Origin: Tildeniella torsiva UHER 1998/13D
Lineage (GTDB): Bacteria > Cyanobacteriota > Cyanobacteriia > Phormidesmidales > Phormidesmidaceae
Length of the DNA: 64,000 nt
Assembly (NCBI GenBank): GCA_019358835.1
Contig: JAHHIH010000004.1
Coordinates: forward strand, 1-64,000
Direction of reading: 5' to 3'
Numbering within the stretch: the first letter of the stretch is position 1; each line of letters starts with the position of its first letter. Positions 7,919-16,453 of this stretch are shown piece by piece. The position numbers and the translations under genes were made by a program. A model generated the notes under the pieces. It was not told where the DNA came from. It searched no databases and worked only from the letters and a program-made list of their open reading frames with translations.

Positions 7919-8833
7919 ATGAATGCAGCCAAAAACAGGTATGCCGGGAGCTTTCCCAACCACCTGATCAGCAATCAGATCGTGGCCGCCTGCCTACCCA
8001 CCCGGTCAAGCCAGACGCTCGGCTGGGAGCACATTCAGGTTGAGCAGTTTCAGCATCCTCCTGGAGAGTGCAGCAGCCCCTTGAGCGAGGATCACACGAT
8101 TTGCCTATCGTTGGCGGCGCGTCCGGTGCGGTTTTTGCAGATCAAAGATGGCAAAACCCATAGCAGCCTCTACGGCAAAGGCGATATTTCCATTACTCCG
8201 GCTCAGACCGCGTTTTTTGCCCGCTGGCAAGATGACGACCACTATGCCGAGCTGCGGCTCAACTCCGGCTTCGTGGCCACTGTCGCTCAAGAATCTCTAG
8301 GGTTGAACCCCGATCGCATCGAGCTGATCCCGGAATTTCGTCTGCGGGATGGGCGGCTAGAGGCGATCGCCCTGATGTTGCTCGACGAACTTAACCAGGC
8401 CAACCCCGGCGGCAAGCTTTACGTCGAGTCGTTAACCAACCTGCTGGCGGTGCATTTGCTGCGGCAGTACGCCGTGGCCAGTCCGCCCTTGTCAGTTCAC
8501 CCCAGTGGATTACCCCAACGGCAACTCTTACCCGTGCTGGACTATATCCACGAGGCTCTGGATGCTGATCTGAAATTGGCGGATTTGGCTGCGATCGCAG
8601 GTCTCAGCCCCTTCCATTTCAGCCATCAGTTCAAACAGGCGATGGAGATGGCCCCCTACCAATACGTGCTGCAACAGCGCATCGAGCGGGCCAAGCAGTT
8701 GTTGAAACAAACCAACCACTCTATTGTGGAAATCGCCCTGCTGTGTGGGTTCAACAGCCATAGCCACCTGAGCAAACAGTTTCGCCAGGCCACCGGCACC
8801 ACCCCCAGCGCCTACCGAGCGATCGTGCAATAA
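7919..8833 (+). CDS. AraC family transcriptional regulator
   Basis: The protein has about 190 N-terminal residues of unclear sensing domain and a C-terminal pair of helix-turn-helix motifs. Motif one lies around LKLADLAAIAGLSPFHFSHQFK and motif two around IVEIALLCGFNSHSHLSKQF, ending with the family PSAYR. I chose the ATG at 7919, with GGAG ten bases upstream. A GTG at 7904 is in frame. It faces away from the minus-strand enzyme block at 1.4-7.8 kb and is a plausible regulator of it, by analogy with AraC genes beside azoR or DUF1772 genes. That link is inference. Confidence 0.85.
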   Translation: MNAAKNRYAGSFPNHLISNQIVAACLPTRSSQTLGWEHIQVEQFQHPPGECSSPLSEDHTICLSLAARPVRFLQIKDGKTHSSLYGKGDISITPAQTAFFARWQDDDHYAELRLNSGFVATVAQESLGLNPDRIELIPEFRLRDGRLEAIALMLLDELNQANPGGKLYVESLTNLLAVHLLRQYAVASPPLSVHPSGLPQRQLLPVLDYIHEALDADLKLADLAAIAGLSPFHFSHQFKQAMEMAPYQYVLQQRIERAKQLLKQTNHSIVEIALLCGFNSHSHLSKQFRQATGTTPSAYRAIVQ

Positions 8834-8844
8834 CCGCCCTTCTC

Positions 8845-9144
8845 GTGACTGACCCCGTGACTAAATTTGTGCTCTACAGCAAGCCCGGCTGCCACCTGTG
8901 CGAAGGGCTTGAAGAAAAATTGGTGGCCGCTGCCCACCTGCCCTTTGAGCTAGAGGTGCGCGACATTACTACCCGCGACGACTGGTTTCAGCGCTACCAG
9001 TACGAGATTCCGGTGCTGTGCTGCGTGCAATCTACCGAAGCTGGAGTACAAGAAACTCCCCTGCCACGCCTGTCGCCCAGGGCACCCCAGGCCAAGGTGG
9101 AGCAATTGATACAGACTTATCTGGGCCACAGTAAGGCAGAATAG
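8845..9144 (+). CDS. Glutaredoxin-like thiol protein
   Basis: This short thioredoxin-fold protein (99 aa) has a CxxC motif (Cys-His-Leu-Cys) right after the first strand (FVLYSKPGCHLC). The cis-proline region is YEIPVLCC. It belongs to the DUF836/glutaredoxin-2-like group. The likely start is GTG at 8845, with an alternative GTG at 8857. It begins 11 bases after the AraC stop and is followed 31 bases later by murE, so a small operon is possible. A thiol-disulfide role is inferred from the fold. Confidence 0.8.
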   Translation: MTDPVTKFVLYSKPGCHLCEGLEEKLVAAAHLPFELEVRDITTRDDWFQRYQYEIPVLCCVQSTEAGVQETPLPRLSPRAPQAKVEQLIQTYLGHSKAE

Positions 9145-9175
9145 GGCAACTTCAATGATGTGAGGAGTTGCTGAC

Positions 9176-10684
9176 ATGAAGCTGCGCCAACTGCTTGAGG
9201 GCCTGCCCGCTGGGCTAATTGCGCCTGGGTTTACCCTGGCTACCGAAGCGGAAGATTCTGAAATCAAGGGCCTGTGTACCAATTCCCACGCTTGCCAGCC
9301 GGGGGATGTGTTTCTTGGCATGCCCGGCACCCGCGTCGATGGCGGCGAATTTTGGCCCAGCGCAGTGGAATCTGGGGCGGCGGCGGCGCTGGTGTCTGCC
9401 CAGGCCCTACAGACTCGCCCTGCCGAAGGCGATGCCTGCGTGGTGCCCATGACCGATATGTCGGTGGCCTGTGCCGAAGTGGCGGCGCGGTTCTACAACT
9501 ATCCTGCCCGGCAGATGGGGCTGGTGGGGGTGACGGGCACCAACGGCAAGACGACAACCACCCATCTGATTGAGCACTTGCTGAATGCATCCGAGCAGTC
9601 TACGGCCCTGCTGGGAACGCTCTACACCCGCTGGCCAGGGCACCAGCAGACTGCTCTGTATACGACGCCTTTTGCGGTGGAACTCCAGGCAGAGCTGGCC
9701 AAGGCGCGAGATGCGGGCTGTCTCTACGCGGTGCTAGAGGTCAGCTCCCACGCCCTGGCTCAAAAGCGGGTGTGGGGCTGCCCCTTCGAGGTGGCGGTGT
9801 TCACCAACTTGACGCAGGATCACCTCGACTACCACAGCGATATGGAGGACTACTTCCAGGCCAAAGCGCTTCTGTTTAGCGAGACTTATCTGGCCGGGCG
9901 CGCGGTGGTGAATATCGATACGCCCTACGGTGAAAGATTGGTGGCCCAGCTGCCCGCCGATCGCATCTGGACCTACAGCACCCAAAATCCTGATGCCGAT
10001 CTGTACACAGGCGATCTCGCCTACCAGGCCAACGGCGTCACCGGTACGCTCAAGACCCCAGTGGGCACCGTGCCCTTTAGCTCGCCGCTGGTGGGGCAGT
10101 TTAACCTAGAGAATCTGCTGGCGGCGGTGGGGGCAGCGCTGCACCTGGGCGTTTCCCTAGAAACAATCGCAGCAGCCCTGCCGGGCTTTGGCGGTGTGCC
10201 GGGGCGCATGGAGCAGGTGAAGATTTCTGACAGTCAGGACATCAGCGTGATTGTGGACTACGCCCACACGCCGGACAGCCTGAAGAGTTCCCTCACGGCG
10301 GCGCGGCCCTTTGTGCCGGGGCGGCTGATCTGCGTGTTTGGCTGCGGTGGCGATCGCGATCGCACCAAGCGCCCTCAGATGGGCCGCATCGCCTACGAGC
10401 TGGCTGACGTGGTGGTCGTCACCTCCGACAACCCCCGCACCGAAGACCCCGAGCAGATTCTGCGCGATGTGGTGGCCGGGATTCCGGCAGAGTTGGGGAG
10501 CGATCAGGTGGTGGGCGATCGCGCTACCGCCATTCAGTCGGCCATTGCCATGGCCGAGCCTGGGGATGGCATCCTAATTGCGGGAAAGGGCCACGAAGAT
10601 TACCAAATTCTTGGCACAGAGAAAATTCATTTTGATGACCGCGAACAGGCCCGCCATTTTCTCGAAAAAAGGCATTCAGACTAA
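9176..10684 (+). CDS. murE: UDP-MurNAc-L-Ala-D-Glu:meso-DAP ligase
   Basis: MurE adds meso-diaminopimelate to the peptidoglycan precursor in the cytosol, using ATP. The 502-residue product has the Mur N-terminal domain, the ATP-binding loop GVTGTNGKTTTTHL (about residues 119-132), the central EVSSHAL and VFTNLTQDHLDYH segments, and the DNPR motif (SDNPRTEDP) that marks specificity for meso-DAP rather than lysine. The C-terminal GKGHEDYQ is also present. Length is normal. It follows the glutaredoxin-like gene closely. Confidence 0.95.
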   Translation: MKLRQLLEGLPAGLIAPGFTLATEAEDSEIKGLCTNSHACQPGDVFLGMPGTRVDGGEFWPSAVESGAAAALVSAQALQTRPAEGDACVVPMTDMSVACAEVAARFYNYPARQMGLVGVTGTNGKTTTTHLIEHLLNASEQSTALLGTLYTRWPGHQQTALYTTPFAVELQAELAKARDAGCLYAVLEVSSHALAQKRVWGCPFEVAVFTNLTQDHLDYHSDMEDYFQAKALLFSETYLAGRAVVNIDTPYGERLVAQLPADRIWTYSTQNPDADLYTGDLAYQANGVTGTLKTPVGTVPFSSPLVGQFNLENLLAAVGAALHLGVSLETIAAALPGFGGVPGRMEQVKISDSQDISVIVDYAHTPDSLKSSLTAARPFVPGRLICVFGCGGDRDRTKRPQMGRIAYELADVVVVTSDNPRTEDPEQILRDVVAGIPAELGSDQVVGDRATAIQSAIAMAEPGDGILIAGKGHEDYQILGTEKIHFDDREQARHFLEKRHSD

Positions 10685-10828
10685 CACTTTGACCCCGGGC
10701 TACGGGTGTTATGTGAATACACGCAACATTCCCGCCGCCATTCTCAGTGGTTAAAGATACCCTAATAGGTGTTAGTGCTGATCTAGTTTTGGGTAGGCGC
10801 TAGCCTGGCCCTGGCCCGTTGGAGCACT

Positions 10829-12331
10829 ATGCAGTCTTACCAAGAGCAAGAGGTGTCGCTGCACCGGCTTCTACAGCTCAGTGCGGCAGCCCCAGACTAC
10901 GTCCAGGTAAAACCAAAGGGGTTTAAGGCGATTCTGCAATCGACTGTAGAGTTCCTTGAAGCCCACGACATTCAGGCGCACCTGCTGGTGAAGCTGCCCG
11001 TCGGTGACCCCTGGAATGAGGATGTGCTGCGCTACTGTCAAGGGTTAGTGCTGCCCCATCGGGTGCTGCGGTTTGTACGCCCCGATGCCGACCTCGCCGC
11101 TAGCCTGGGCAGCGAAGTGGTGGTGCCCTTGCCAGAGAGCCATACCTGGCGAGGCGACTACTTTGTGGTGGTGCAGTCTGAGTCCTTTGCGGCCATGCTG
11201 GTGGCCCATCGGTTTCAGCCCTTGTCGGCGGCTCCCCTGGGCGAAGGACAGCGGCAGGCCCTAGAGAACCAGCGCGACCCAGACGATGACGATGAGGCTT
11301 CGCCCCCCCTAGAGGAGGCGATGACGGCGCGATCGTCCTATCTGTCGGTGTGCTGCTCGATCAATCCCGACTTGGTGGCGACGGTGGTGAGCGCCATTCG
11401 CCACCAGATTGACCAGGGCCTGGTCACCGCCGATGCCGCGCTTGACCTGGCTACCCTGGCCCAGCAGTGGCCGCAGCTGCGGCCGACCCAATCTCTCACC
11501 CCGGCCTACCTGACCCTGGTCGATCGCTGGCTCAACTGGCAGCTCAAACGCCAGGAACACCTGCGCCAGTCGGCCTCAACCTACCGCCGTCAGGCGTTGA
11601 ATATGTCGAGCCTGTCATCCCAAAACGAGGTATTGATAAACACCCTGCGCCTCAAGGATGACTTTCTCAATACGGTGGGCCAGGAGCTGCGCACGCCCCT
11701 CACCACCATTAAAACCGCCCTCACCCTGCTCGACTCGCCCCACCTCAAGCCGCCCCAGCGGCAGCGCTACATGGGCATGATCAGCCACGAGTGCGATCGC
11801 CAGAGTGCCCTCATCAGCGGTGTGCTCAACCTGCTGCAAATGGAAACCAGCGTCAGCCAGGCCCCGCTCGCCCCGCTCAATCTGTCAGAGACGGTGCCTC
11901 CGGTGGTCAGCACCTACCAGCCCCTGGCCGAAGAAAGGGGCGTTATGCTGGCCTACACCATCCCTACTCAGTTGCCGCCGGTGCTCTGCCCCGACAGCTG
12001 GCTGCGCCAGGTGATGATTCACTTGCTCAACAACAGCCTCAAATACACTTCTAGTGGTGGCCAGGTGTGGGTGACCGCTAGCAGCACCGCAGACTACGCC
12101 GAAATTGAAGTGCGCGATACCGGCATTGGCATTTCGGCTAGCGATTTGCCCCACATTTTTGAGCATTTCTATCGGGGACGCAACCTGCCGCCCGACGAAA
12201 CCGAGGGAGCCGGGCTGGGGCTGTCGATCGTGCAGCAGCTACTGTTGTACTGCGGCGGTACCATTGTGGCCCACAGCCAGCCCGAAGCCGGCACGACGAT
12301 GGTGGTGCGGTTGCCCATTCACCACGGGTGA
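10829..12331 (+). CDS. DICT-domain histidine-kinase-like protein lacking the phospho-His
   Basis: The 500-residue protein has an N-terminal DICT-like sensory region (about residues 5-215) found in cyanobacterial signalling proteins. A helical linker, a dimerisation region and a complete HATPase domain follow. ATP-site boxes are intact: N-box LLNNSLKYT, G1 DTGIGI, F-box FEHFYRG and G2 GAGLGLSIV. The H-box reads VGQELRTPLT: the histidine expected in HELRTP is Gln (CAG at 11681-11683), so canonical autophosphorylation should be impossible. It may be a pseudokinase or an ATP-binding scaffold. No membrane helix is seen. No response regulator gene is adjacent. Confidence 0.85.
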   Translation: MQSYQEQEVSLHRLLQLSAAAPDYVQVKPKGFKAILQSTVEFLEAHDIQAHLLVKLPVGDPWNEDVLRYCQGLVLPHRVLRFVRPDADLAASLGSEVVVPLPESHTWRGDYFVVVQSESFAAMLVAHRFQPLSAAPLGEGQRQALENQRDPDDDDEASPPLEEAMTARSSYLSVCCSINPDLVATVVSAIRHQIDQGLVTADAALDLATLAQQWPQLRPTQSLTPAYLTLVDRWLNWQLKRQEHLRQSASTYRRQALNMSSLSSQNEVLINTLRLKDDFLNTVGQELRTPLTTIKTALTLLDSPHLKPPQRQRYMGMISHECDRQSALISGVLNLLQMETSVSQAPLAPLNLSETVPPVVSTYQPLAEERGVMLAYTIPTQLPPVLCPDSWLRQVMIHLLNNSLKYTSSGGQVWVTASSTADYAEIEVRDTGIGISASDLPHIFEHFYRGRNLPPDETEGAGLGLSIVQQLLLYCGGTIVAHSQPEAGTTMVVRLPIHHG

Positions 12332-12373
12332 CCCTGACCGTTAAAATGTGTGGTTTGAGCGGCAAGTTGTTCT

Positions 12374-13321
12374 TTGACCTTACCTAAATCTGCCCCTGCT
12401 GCCCCCGGCGATTCCCGCAGGGATCGCTTCGCGAATCGCCCCGATGCTGGCCTGGGGGCCATTTATGCCTTGCTGGCCTACGGCACCTGGGGGCTGCTGC
12501 CCATCTACTGGAAGCTGCTGGGCGTGGCGTCTGCCGTAGAGGTGCTCAGCCACCGCATGATCTGGTCGGCGGTGTTCTTGGTTGGCATTTTGCTGGTGCA
12601 GCGGCGGCTGGAGGATTTGCAAACGCTATTGCGCTCGCCTCGCAAAGTGCTGGTGCTGCTGCTTACCGCCAGTCTGCTGACCTTTAACTGGGGGCTGTAT
12701 ATCTACGGGGTGAACAGCGATCGCGTCGTCGAAGCCAGCCTGGGCTACTACATCAACCCGCTGGTGACTGTGCTGCTGGGGTTCATCTTTCTCAAAGAGC
12801 GCCTGTATCGCGGACAGCAGGTAGCCGTAGCGCTGGCGGTGGTGGGGGTGGGCTACTTCATCTGGCAGCTGGGCACCGTGCCGTGGATTGCCCTAGCCCT
12901 GGCCATTTCCTTTGCGTTTTATGGCCTGCTGCGCAAGGTGGCGGCGGTGGCCCCGCTGGTGGGCCTAGCGGTTGAAACCCTGCTGATTACCCCGCTGGTG
13001 CTGCTGGTGGTGAGCTGGCTGGCGGTCAGCGGCCAGGGGCATTTTGGGGAAAGCCTGCCGATCACTCTGCTATTTATCGGGGCGGGGGTGGCCACGTCAA
13101 TGCCGCTGCTGTGGTTTAACAAGGCGGCCAAACAGTTGACCTTGGCCACCCTGGGCTTCTTTCAATACCTGGCCCCGTCGCTATCGCTGCTGCTGGGGGT
13201 GTTTGTGTATGGCGAACCGTTCACCCCAGTTCACGCGGTCACCTTTGGCTGCATTTGGACGGCGCTGCTGCTGTATTCCGTCACGGCGCTGCGGGCTCGA
13301 GGGAGCGATCGCAGCGTGTGA
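12374..13321 (+). CDS. rarD: RarD-type EamA family transporter
   Basis: This inner-membrane permease of the drug/metabolite transporter superfamily has ten predicted helices. The first is GAIYALLAYGTWGLLPIYWKLL, followed by the EVLSHRMIWS segment that marks RarD-type proteins. The second EamA repeat begins near residue 155. The substrate is uncertain (RarD is only loosely linked to chloramphenicol sensitivity). The start is a TTG at 12374 and is not certain. The first 30 residues are not part of the conserved fold, and part of them is encoded by a palindromic repeat (12407-12440). Confidence 0.85.
   Translation: MTLPKSAPAAPGDSRRDRFANRPDAGLGAIYALLAYGTWGLLPIYWKLLGVASAVEVLSHRMIWSAVFLVGILLVQRRLEDLQTLLRSPRKVLVLLLTASLLTFNWGLYIYGVNSDRVVEASLGYYINPLVTVLLGFIFLKERLYRGQQVAVALAVVGVGYFIWQLGTVPWIALALAISFAFYGLLRKVAAVAPLVGLAVETLLITPLVLLVVSWLAVSGQGHFGESLPITLLFIGAGVATSMPLLWFNKAAKQLTLATLGFFQYLAPSLSLLLGVFVYGEPFTPVHAVTFGCIWTALLLYSVTALRARGSDRSV
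12407..12440. repeat. 34-bp palindromic element inside the rarD 5' coding region
   Basis: GGCGATTC (12407-12414) and GAATCGCC (12433-12440) form perfect outer arms around GGGATCGCTTCGC-type sequence. This matches a palindromic element I know as widespread in cyanobacterial genomes. Here it is read in frame as Gly-Asp-Ser-Arg-Arg-Asp-Arg-Phe-Ala-Asn-Arg. A related but degenerate core (GCGAAGCGAATCC) lies upstream of glyA at 47205-47218. Confidence 0.6.
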
Positions 13322-13356
13322 CGGGAGGCTGCTAACAGTTGGTGCTCTGGTGCGAC

Positions 13357-13975
13357 CTAGGGACAGGGCACAGCGCTGGCATTGATCACTTGGCCGTTGG
13401 CGCTGGTTTCCACCACCCAGCCGGTGCTGCCGTCAAAGATAGTCACCTCTACCCAGGTGTTACCGTTGCCGGGGGCCTGTCGCCTGGGCGGATTGGCAGA
13501 TGCGTAGATGGTGTCTCCAGCGTTGTAGTTAGCTAAGATAGCGGCATTGTTGGCAGTTGTGGCCCTCACCGGAAGCCCCACATTGGCTCGAAAGCAGGCT
13601 CGCACCGCTTGCGGTGGGCTGCTGCAGGGGCCTAAGAACGAGGCACTAACCCAGCCCATAGGCTGCACAGACGACAGGCCATTAAAGTTATTGCCTAAAA
13701 AGATCTGAGCGCGGCCTTGGGCCAGCACCCCGGTTAAGCGCACTTGAGTACCCCCTGGCAGGGTGCCCAGGCGATTGGTGACTGGCCCCAGACTGGTGTT
13801 GTCAAACACCTCAGCGGCCTGGTTGAGCTGGCGGCACTGGCGAATTAGACCTTGGATTTTCTTGCAGGCCTTGAATGATGGCCCTAGGGGTTTGGGCCAG
13901 GGCGGTAGGGCTTAAGCTGCACGCGATCGCCGCCGTTGCCAGCCCAACGGCCAGGGGTCTCAAGGGTTTTGTCAT
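13357..13975 (-). pseudogene. Secreted SH3-like domain protein, frameshifted
   Basis: The minus strand carries an ATG at 13975 followed by a clear signal peptide (MTKPLRPLAVGLATAAIA... ending in ALAQTP). That frame stops after about 45 residues. A second frame, starting upstream of 13809, encodes the rest: a Cys/Gln-rich link (LIRQCRQLNQAAEVFDN) and about 150 residues with bacterial SH3-type strands (GWVSASFLG, GLPVRA...GWVVETS). The two pieces are offset by one base between about 13846 and 13885. The gene is either inactivated or carries a sequencing error. SH3 proteins of this kind usually bind cell-wall material in the periplasm. Confidence 0.6.
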
Positions 13976-14070
13976 CGCAGATCTCTATCCTCTCCTCAAC
14001 GTAGATCTTGCTGCCCAGGCTAGGGTCAGCTTGGGATTGATAGTATCTCTAAAGGTCTTCTGATGGGGCG

Positions 14071-14964
14071 CTATCGCCAGTTTTCGCGGCGCAGCAGGGG
14101 GTTCATAAACTCATTCAGCCCCTCGCCCACCAGAGACAGCCCCGTCACCATCAGGGTCAGAGCCAGCCCAGGAAACAACGCCGTCCACCAGATGCCCGTG
14201 GGCAGCGCGTCGAGGGCCTGGCGAATGTCGGCCCCCCACTCGGGCACCTGCTCGGGCAGGCCCAAGCCCAAAAAGCCCAGCCCCCCCAGCACTAGAATGG
14301 CATCGGCGGCGTTGAGGGTAAACAGCACCGGCACGCTCTGGATCACGTTGAGAAACAGGTAGCGGGACAGCACCGTCCAGGTCGAAGCCCCCATCGCCTG
14401 GGCGGCTTCGATAAACAGCTCGGTCTTGACGCTGACGGTGTGGTTGCGCACCACCCGGTAATACTGAGGAATGTAGGCAATGCTGAGGGCGATCGCAGCA
14501 TTCACTACCCCCCGACCCACCACAAAGGCCAGGGTGACCGAGAGCAGCAGCCCCGGCAGGGTGTAGATCGTATCCATAAAGAACAGCAGGGCGCGATCGA
14601 GCCAGCCGCCCAGATAGCCGCTGACCATGCCCAGGGGCACCCCGATCGCCACGCTGAGCAGTGTAGCCAGCAGCACCACCTGCCAGGCCGCGCGGGTGCC
14701 AAACAGCGTGCGCGAAAATACGTCGTAGCCCTGACGGGTGGTGCCAAACCAGTGGGCACCACCGGGGGGCTCATGAATTGGGTTTTGCAGGGCGGTGGTG
14801 GGGTCTAGCAGCCAGCCCCAGCTCTGCATCAGCGGCGCTAGCAGGGCAATCAGAATAAACGCCAGGGTGATGGCCAGGCCCACCCCCATCAGCACCATCG
14901 ACACGTTGGCCGCTGGTTTGGCGGCTGGGTTGCGCAGCAGGGGCAATCGCGGAGTGGTAGCCAT
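14071..14964 (-). CDS. ABC transporter permease (oligopeptide/nickel DppC-type)
   Basis: This 297-residue inner-membrane permease has about six helices. It has the binding-protein-dependent transport signature around EAAQAMGASTWTVLSRYLFLN (the EAA loop that contacts the ATPase), a periplasmic HWFGTTRQGYDVFSRTLFGTRAAW segment typical of DppC/OppC, and a C-terminal GLSLVGEGLNEFMNPLLRRE. I chose the ATG at 14964, where family members begin (MATTPRLPLLRN). In-frame starts at 14997 and 15066 add unconserved sequence. No partner permease, ATPase or substrate-binding gene is nearby, so the transported peptide or metal cannot be named. Confidence 0.9.
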   Translation of the reverse strand: MATTPRLPLLRNPAAKPAANVSMVLMGVGLAITLAFILIALLAPLMQSWGWLLDPTTALQNPIHEPPGGAHWFGTTRQGYDVFSRTLFGTRAAWQVVLLATLLSVAIGVPLGMVSGYLGGWLDRALLFFMDTIYTLPGLLLSVTLAFVVGRGVVNAAIALSIAYIPQYYRVVRNHTVSVKTELFIEAAQAMGASTWTVLSRYLFLNVIQSVPVLFTLNAADAILVLGGLGFLGLGLPEQVPEWGADIRQALDALPTGIWWTALFPGLALTLMVTGLSLVGEGLNEFMNPLLRRENWR

Positions 14965-15283
14965 AGCGGCGCACAGGGCAGTAAAGAATAGGCTCATTAT
15001 GCCAGAGCTAGGGCCAAAGACTGGGGCTGGGGGGCGATTGCCCAGTCCACCGGCTGGCCTTGGCATAATGAATTTAGCTAGGCTTTAACTAAGGACTTGA
15101 CCAAGCTGATTGTGGCAGGCTCTAGCAGCCTAGAGGCTAGGGTCTAAGGTTTAGGTTTCAAGACCTGCCCTAAACTTTGAACCCCACTATCCTGTCCTTC
15201 GGCTTTGCAAACTACTACTGCCTAATCAAATACTCTGAACATGGCGAGACCGCGATCGCCCTACCAATTTTTCTGGAGCCCCC

Positions 15284-15868
15284 ATGACCGTCACCGATAG
15301 CGCTACCGCTCTACCTACGCCCCAGGTTCTAGAGGCCGCTGCCTCGGGGGCGAAACCTAGTGCTCAGCAGGTGACGGCCGCCCTGCTGGAGGCCGAGCGG
15401 CAAACTAAGGCCGAGCGACGGCAGTTTGCCCCAGAGGCGCTGTTGGGCACCTGGCAGCTGCGGTTTACGGCCCCCAAAAAGCCCGCCTACAAAGCGGGGA
15501 AACCGGAGGGTAGCGGGTTTTATATGCCGGGGATTGCGATCGCCTCCCTCCGTTTTAGCCGCGACGACGATGGCCAGCTAAACATTCAAAACCAGCTTCA
15601 GGTGGGGCCGACCAAACTGCGATTTACTGGGCCAGCCAAGTTTTTGCCGAAGAAAAACCTGCTGGCCTTTGACTTCGTTCGCCTTCAGGTGGTAGCAGGC
15701 GGTTTAACGCTGATCAATCTACCCCTGCGCAGCAAAGCCGCTAAAGCAGGCAATTTTGTGTCTACTTCAGTGGCTAAGCTGCCGTTTTTCTCCTTTTTTG
15801 TGGCTGAGGAAGGCTACGTTGCTGCTCGGGGGCGCAGTGGCGGGCTGGCTTTATGGGTCAAAAAATAG
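15284..15868 (+). CDS. PAP/fibrillin-like plastid-lipid-associated family protein
   Basis: The 194-residue protein has the LLGTWQLRFTAPKK opening, a central GIAIASLRFSRDDDGQLNIQNQLQVGP and a C-terminal DFVRLQVVAGGLTL segment. These resemble the lipocalin-like PAP/fibrillin domain, which in plastids and cyanobacteria is associated with thylakoid lipids and stress protection. TGGAG precedes the ATG. The assignment rests on the GTW and strand pattern and is moderately secure. The gene stands alone, with a hairpin overlapping its stop. Confidence 0.65.
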   Translation: MTVTDSATALPTPQVLEAAASGAKPSAQQVTAALLEAERQTKAERRQFAPEALLGTWQLRFTAPKKPAYKAGKPEGSGFYMPGIAIASLRFSRDDDGQLNIQNQLQVGPTKLRFTGPAKFLPKKNLLAFDFVRLQVVAGGLTLINLPLRSKAAKAGNFVSTSVAKLPFFSFFVAEEGYVAARGRSGGLALWVKK

Positions 15869-15890
15869 GGGCAGGTTACCCCGCCCCTAA
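15866..15890. terminator. GC-rich hairpin between convergent genes
   Basis: AGGGGCAGG and CCCGCCCCT pair around a TTAC loop with one mismatch, overlapping the stop codon of the PAP-like gene. The next gene is convergent, so the hairpin may end transcription from the left gene. No T-run follows, which lowers confidence. Confidence 0.4.
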
Positions 15891-15944
15891 AGGACATGTC
15901 TTGAGATGGCAGAGGCGCTCAATGACGATGCCCCTGCAAGGCAC

Positions 15945-16334
15945 TTAGGCTAGGGTTTCAGGGCAGTAGCCCAGACCCATGACGAACTGGCGGCGGAAGG
16001 CTTCGATCTCTTCGCGATCGGGCTTGCCGTGGGAAACGATCGCCACCTGGTAGCGGCGCATCACATCGATGGGTGATTGCCCGGTCTCTAGGCCCCACAG
16101 CGCCATGCGTACCCGAATGCCGGGGTCGTAGGCCACCCCAAGCTCATTCATGTAGGCGCGAAAATCTTCGGCGTCGGGAACGCCAATGTTGTCGTTCATT
16201 TTGACGCGGATGACCCATCCATCGATCTGATGAATCACCGTCATAAATTCCAGGGGCAATCTCGGGGTGCCCAGCAGGTGTTCGACCACACGGAGGGTCA
16301 AACTGGCATTGGCGAGATAGTAGGTGTATTCCAT
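15945..16334 (-). CDS. Conserved-looking hypothetical protein
   Basis: The 129-residue soluble protein starts MEYTYYLANASLTLRVVEHLLGTPRLPLEF. It ends with an acidic helix followed by FRRQFVMGLGYCPETLA. I do not recognise the family with certainty. Composition and codon use match the flanking housekeeping genes, and no membrane segment or signal peptide is present. It is divergent from queA, with about 120 bases between the two starts that probably hold both promoters. A single C-terminal cysteine is the only one in the protein. Confidence 0.6.
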   Translation of the reverse strand: MEYTYYLANASLTLRVVEHLLGTPRLPLEFMTVIHQIDGWVIRVKMNDNIGVPDAEDFRAYMNELGVAYDPGIRVRMALWGLETGQSPIDVMRRYQVAIVSHGKPDREEIEAFRRQFVMGLGYCPETLA

Positions 16335-16453
16335 CGTTGACCTTTAGGCAGGTGCTAGAGTTCTTATGTCCTTATTGTCTGGGATTGGCCCTTGGGTTGT
16401 TAGGGTTAAGTCCCCCTACTCGACCTGGGTGTATCCCCCCAACCTGTTAGACG

